A stretch of DNA of 35,253 nt, taken from JBLHKS01 sp047620505 (GTDB lineage Bacteria; Verrucomicrobiota; Verrucomicrobiia; Verrucomicrobiales; DEV007). The stretch is taken from positions 1 to 35,253 of the forward strand of contig JBLHKS010000058.1 of NCBI GenBank assembly GCA_047620505.1, given 5' to 3'. The notes below the pieces were generated by a model that saw nothing but the letters and a program-made list of their open reading frames with translations, was not told the DNA's origin and ran no database searches. Below, piece after piece: positions 32,823 through 35,253 of this stretch (positions are counted from its first letter, which is position 1; each line of letters starts with the position of its first letter). The position numbers and the translations under genes are program-made.

Positions 32823-34508
32823 TCATTCGGATTTCTTGATCACGGCCCGGGCCTTCCGGTCGCCGACCTGAAAATGCCCAATCGGGGCACCGGTCTGGGC
32901 GTTTGTCACCTGCCAAACCGCGCCAGGACGAGTCTGCTGGCGCTTGCTTTTGCCAACGGCGATGAGGCCGTATGATTTCGGTTTTCCTTTCTGATCCATC
33001 CAGAAAAGTTCCAGATCTGTGTCGGACTTGTTCACGAATATCACATCAAACGTGCCGCCATCCGGCCTGGAAGGAGGAGCCTCGCCAGTGCGCATTTTCA
33101 GGCCAGGCAGTGATTCGAGTTTCGCCTCAACTTTCGGCGCAAAATTAGTCGGCGAGAGAGCACGAAGCTCAGCAATTTTCGGTGCGTGCTCGGGGTTTTC
33201 AGCAAGGTTCGTCCACTCGTAAGGATCGCGGACGATGTCATAGAGCTCCTCGTCGCCGTTTGCATAATGAATGTAGCGCCAATCTTCTGCGCTAAGCCCA
33301 AAGCTCCCAGCTTCGCCGAGGAAAGTCACCGCGACGTGATCCCAATCCGCCTCCGGATTCTTGAGCAACAGCACGAAACTGACGCCGTCGTTGTCCTCTT
33401 TTGCCGGAATGCCTGCGAGTTCGGTCAACGTCGGAAATAAGCCGAGAAGACTGACCGGGCGGTTGCAAATTCCCGGTGCGATTCCAGGCCCGCTGATCAT
33501 CAAAGGAACCCGACTGCACGCGCGCCAGGCTGTGAACTTTTGCCAGTGCTGTTTTTCGCCGAGATGCCAGCCGTGATCGCTCCACAGCGCGACGATCGTG
33601 TTATCGGCGTTAGGCCCAGCTTCAAGCGCGTCGAGCACCCGCCCCAGCATCGCGTCCGCAAAGTGGATTGACGCCAGATATCCCTGAAGCGCCTGCTTCC
33701 ACTGGTCGTGTTCCTCGATGTGCTCGAAGTATCGATTTGGTCCACGCCGCTTACCCGAAGGCGGCAGGTCGTCGAGGTCGTTCTCCTTGAAACCCGGCGG
33801 CAAAATGATGTCTTCCAGCGGAAACGGTTTGAAATATTCTTTCGGCACGAACCACGGCTCATGAGGCCGGTAAATTCCGCAAGCCAGGAAAAATGGCTTC
33901 TCGTGTTCCTCCAGCAGCTGCTCACCAACCCACTTCGAAACCAACCAGTCTCCGCCGAATTCTTCGTCAGTCGCGTCAAGCGATGCCCAGTCCGTTTCGA
34001 CATATTGCCAAGGCCCTCCGCGAGGTAGATTCACGGGTCGTTCCTCTGGATACAGCGTCCGTGGAAACGGATCTTCGCCCTCCTTTTCAGGAAAATACTC
34101 ATCCCAGGATTGAGCATCGATAAAGTAATGCAAAAGCTTGCCTGAGCCGCCTGCCCAATAACCGTGATTGCGAAAATGCTGAGGCAGAAGCACGGCGTCT
34201 GGCATGATCTCGCGCATCTTTTGGCCGTTTTCGTAGAGGCCGGATCGATGTGGCGAGCGCCCGGTCATGATCGCGCTGCGCGATGGATTGCAGGCTGGCG
34301 CGGCGCAATGCGCATTGGTAAAAAGAACGCCGCTTTCGGCTAGACGATCTAGATTCGGCGTTATCGTTTGCGGATGGCCACCGAGACATCCAATCCAGTC
34401 GTTAAGATCGTCGACCGAGATGAAGAGAATGTTGGGCCGATCATCCGCAATCATGATCGAAGGAACGGCGAGAGCGCTGGCAAAGAAAAGGCTGGTAATT
34501 CGGCTCAT
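32823..34508 (-). CDS. Secreted sulfatase with intact active site (iduronate-2-/choline-sulfatase-like)
   Basis: A 561-residue enzyme starting at ATG 34506-34508 (a GTG just before it is an alternative). The signal peptide is LFFASALAVPSIMIA. Metal motif SVDDLNDW (Asp33-Asp34) is followed by the sulfatase signature Cys73-Asn-Pro-Ser-Arg77, whose Cys is converted to formylglycine. The SGKLLHY block carries the catalytic Lys and His. ALWSDHGWHLGEKQHW supplies a further metal ligand and matches the iduronate-2-sulfatase-like subgroup of S1 sulfatases. After about residue 480 the tail has a small beta domain. The likely substrate is a sulfated polysaccharide or glycosaminoglycan-like sugar. It leads a minus-strand run with the PQQ-type gene and the sugar isomerase-like gene. 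No anaerobic maturase is seen here. Confidence 0.92.
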   Translation of the reverse strand: MSRITSLFFASALAVPSIMIADDRPNILFISVDDLNDWIGCLGGHPQTITPNLDRLAESGVLFTNAHCAAPACNPSRSAIMTGRSPHRSGLYENGQKMREIMPDAVLLPQHFRNHGYWAGGSGKLLHYFIDAQSWDEYFPEKEGEDPFPRTLYPEERPVNLPRGGPWQYVETDWASLDATDEEFGGDWLVSKWVGEQLLEEHEKPFFLACGIYRPHEPWFVPKEYFKPFPLEDIILPPGFKENDLDDLPPSGKRRGPNRYFEHIEEHDQWKQALQGYLASIHFADAMLGRVLDALEAGPNADNTIVALWSDHGWHLGEKQHWQKFTAWRACSRVPLMISGPGIAPGICNRPVSLLGLFPTLTELAGIPAKEDNDGVSFVLLLKNPEADWDHVAVTFLGEAGSFGLSAEDWRYIHYANGDEELYDIVRDPYEWTNLAENPEHAPKIAELRALSPTNFAPKVEAKLESLPGLKMRTGEAPPSRPDGGTFDVIFVNKSDTDLELFWMDQKGKPKSYGLIAVGKSKRQQTRPGAVWQVTNAQTGAPIGHFQVGDRKARAVIKKSE

Positions 34509-34581
34509 CACTTAAGGATCGGTCGCAGTGTCGAGAGTTCAAAGCAAACCCTCGTACAAAGGTGAATCTTGAAATCGACTC

Positions 34582-34737
34582 ATGAAACGAAGCCAATCCA
34601 TCATCGTCCTTCTTTCCGGCCTGAGTATCGCCATGGCCGAGGATCTCGTGATTGCGTTTTCCGGAGCCAAACAATCGATGGAAATACTAAACGTGTCGTT
34701 GGACCACGTGGACAAACTGATGCAGCTGCAAAACTGA
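34582..34737 (+). CDS. Small secreted ORF (51 residues), possibly a truncated gene start
   Basis: ATG 34582 opens 51 codons with a convincing signal peptide: two basic residues, core SIIVLLSGLSIAMA, then ED. After the signal only about 32 residues remain (LVIAFSGAKQSMEILNVSLD...), with no motif I recognise, before TGA at 34735. This could be a real small secreted protein, or the preserved 5' end of a gene whose body was lost. It is divergent from the sulfatase gene with 73 nt between starts. Confidence 0.45.
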   Translation: MKRSQSIIVLLSGLSIAMAEDLVIAFSGAKQSMEILNVSLDHVDKLMQLQN

Positions 34738-34876
34738 CTCGGTCTTTCCGCACTCCAAACCCGCAGAGAACCGGCCCACGACCACTTTTTGGCTTCAATG
34801 AGACTCGTAGGATGTCTGTTACAGAGCTAAAAAAACTTGGTAAACTCCTCGGCAGGTGCCAGACTTTTCAAACAAA

Positions 34877-35131
34877 ATGTTAGAACCCAACTCAAAATCA
34901 ACTGCCGTCCGCGTATCCGGGATTCTCCTTATAATAATATCGGTGCTGGCCATCATGGGCTTCCTTTTATTTGGAAAAGGATGTTTTTCGAGCCCGACTG
35001 AGAGATCACCGCTGTCCAGCGACCAACTGAAACGCTACGAAAAGGGCGATATTTTCCGCACAATTGTCACGACAACAGTTAGTGGGCCTGTTGAGAATAA
35101 GGATTGGGGATTTAACGGGAAAGGGACCTGA
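34877..35131 (+). CDS. Small membrane protein of unknown function
   Basis: An 84-residue ORF starting at ATG 34877; an upstream start at 34856 is possible. After a short polar N-terminus there is one strong transmembrane helix (VSGILLIIISVLAIMGFLLFG) ending in KGCFSSP, then a polar tail of about 40 residues (SSDQLKRYEKGDIFRTIV). The Cys just after the helix does not sit in a standard lipobox. It has no family likeness that I recognise. The codons and flanks (34870-35253) are more A+T-rich than the rest of the window, and the 122 nt after the stop hold nothing I can support. Confidence 0.5.
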   Translation: MLEPNSKSTAVRVSGILLIIISVLAIMGFLLFGKGCFSSPTERSPLSSDQLKRYEKGDIFRTIVTTTVSGPVENKDWGFNGKGT

Positions 35132-35253
35132 ATTCAATTTTGAAGTGCAACGTTTTAATATAGTTCGAGCAGAGCTTCGATCAACGTGTTAGTTAAGATG
35201 TAGATTCAACTCGTCGGACGGGGTTCGAAATCCGAGTATTTTTCGAGGCCGAT

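Larger units (their letters stand above)
429..33923. repeat. Dispersed palindromic motif AGCAGCTGCT (21 copies, extended form CAGCAGCTGCTG)
   Basis: Exact AGCAGCTGCT occurs within 1962-1973, 2527-2538, 5912-5922, 6875-6886, 9508-9519, 10872-10882, 13908-13918, 14708-14719, 15971-15982, 17259-17270, 18655-18666, 19920-19930, 23214-23224, 25979-25990, 27238-27248, 30985-30996, 31434-31445 and 33912-33922. GGCAGCTGCTG occurs at 429-439, 20400-20410 and 28901-28911. Core-only copies (GCAGCTGC) are at 6994, 9672 and 34722. Sites lie in genes of both orientations and in at least two gaps. The copies were found by eye. Confidence 0.9.

Noticed and set aside
1..35253. CRISPR arrays, insertion sequences, phage genes or long direct repeats
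   Set aside because: None seen by eye on either strand; no transposase, integrase or regular repeat-spacer pattern was found.

Overview
The window looks like chromosomal DNA of a Verrucomicrobiota member, or a close PVC-superphylum relative. This is inferred from content. It has many secreted proteins with twin-arginine or Sec signals, the DUF1549/DUF1553 plus DUF1501 pair, a DUF1552 protein, two S1-type sulfatases, TAT-exported Gfo/Idh oxidoreductases and sugar-isomerase-like proteins, and a giant PQQ-propeller protein. G+C is moderately high (by eye about 55%), genes are packed tightly on both strands, and some starts appear to be TTG or GTG. There is no phage, IS element, CRISPR array or rRNA; one tRNA-Lys(UUU) is present.

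Layout. 1-3321: end of a membrane protein with a DUF4332-like tail, convergent with a two-gene minus-strand unit (secreted Gfo/Idh-like protein, then TAT Gfo/Idh oxidoreductase). 3368-5263: a TraB-family secreted protein with a good intrinsic terminator, tRNA-Lys, and a CheY-like response regulator. 5383-15865: a degenerate sulfatase, the DUF1549/DUF1553 cytochrome-type protein, and a head-to-head plus-strand run: DUF1501, M14 carboxypeptidase, a disrupted autotransporter, and an N-acetylhexosamine 1-kinase-like gene. 15984-22416: TatD, a three-domain UPF0489/NlpC-P60-like/CapA fusion, a structured 488-bp gap, a squalene/phytoene synthase (HpnD-like), and an HTTM-like membrane protein. 22425-27204: cytosolic Gfo/Idh, ACT-ACT protein, deoxyribosyltransferase-like protein, AraD and DUF1552. 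27346-27902: a BrnT/CopG-type toxin-antitoxin pair. 27907-34508: minus-strand run of sulfatase, PQQ/methyltransferase-like protein and sugar isomerase-like protein. 34582-35253: small ORFs with a more A+T-rich look.

Together the genes suggest a heterotroph that strips and catabolises sulfated or amino-sugar-rich polysaccharides: sulfatases, periplasmic oxidoreductases and isomerase-like proteins, a hexosamine kinase and L-ribulose-5-phosphate epimerase. Wall or capsule turnover (CapA fusion, carboxypeptidase) and isoprenoid synthesis are also represented.

The strongest unexplained signal is not a gene. A palindromic 10-mer, AGCAGCTGCT, usually extended to CAGCAGCTGCTG, occurs 18 times exactly and three more times with one change. 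It falls in genes on both strands, in two codon contexts (Gln-Leu-Leu and Ala-Ala-Ala), and in gaps between genes. By base composition I estimate about 0.04 occurrences by chance. It behaves like a genome-wide DNA-level motif comparable in kind to HIP1 of cyanobacteria.
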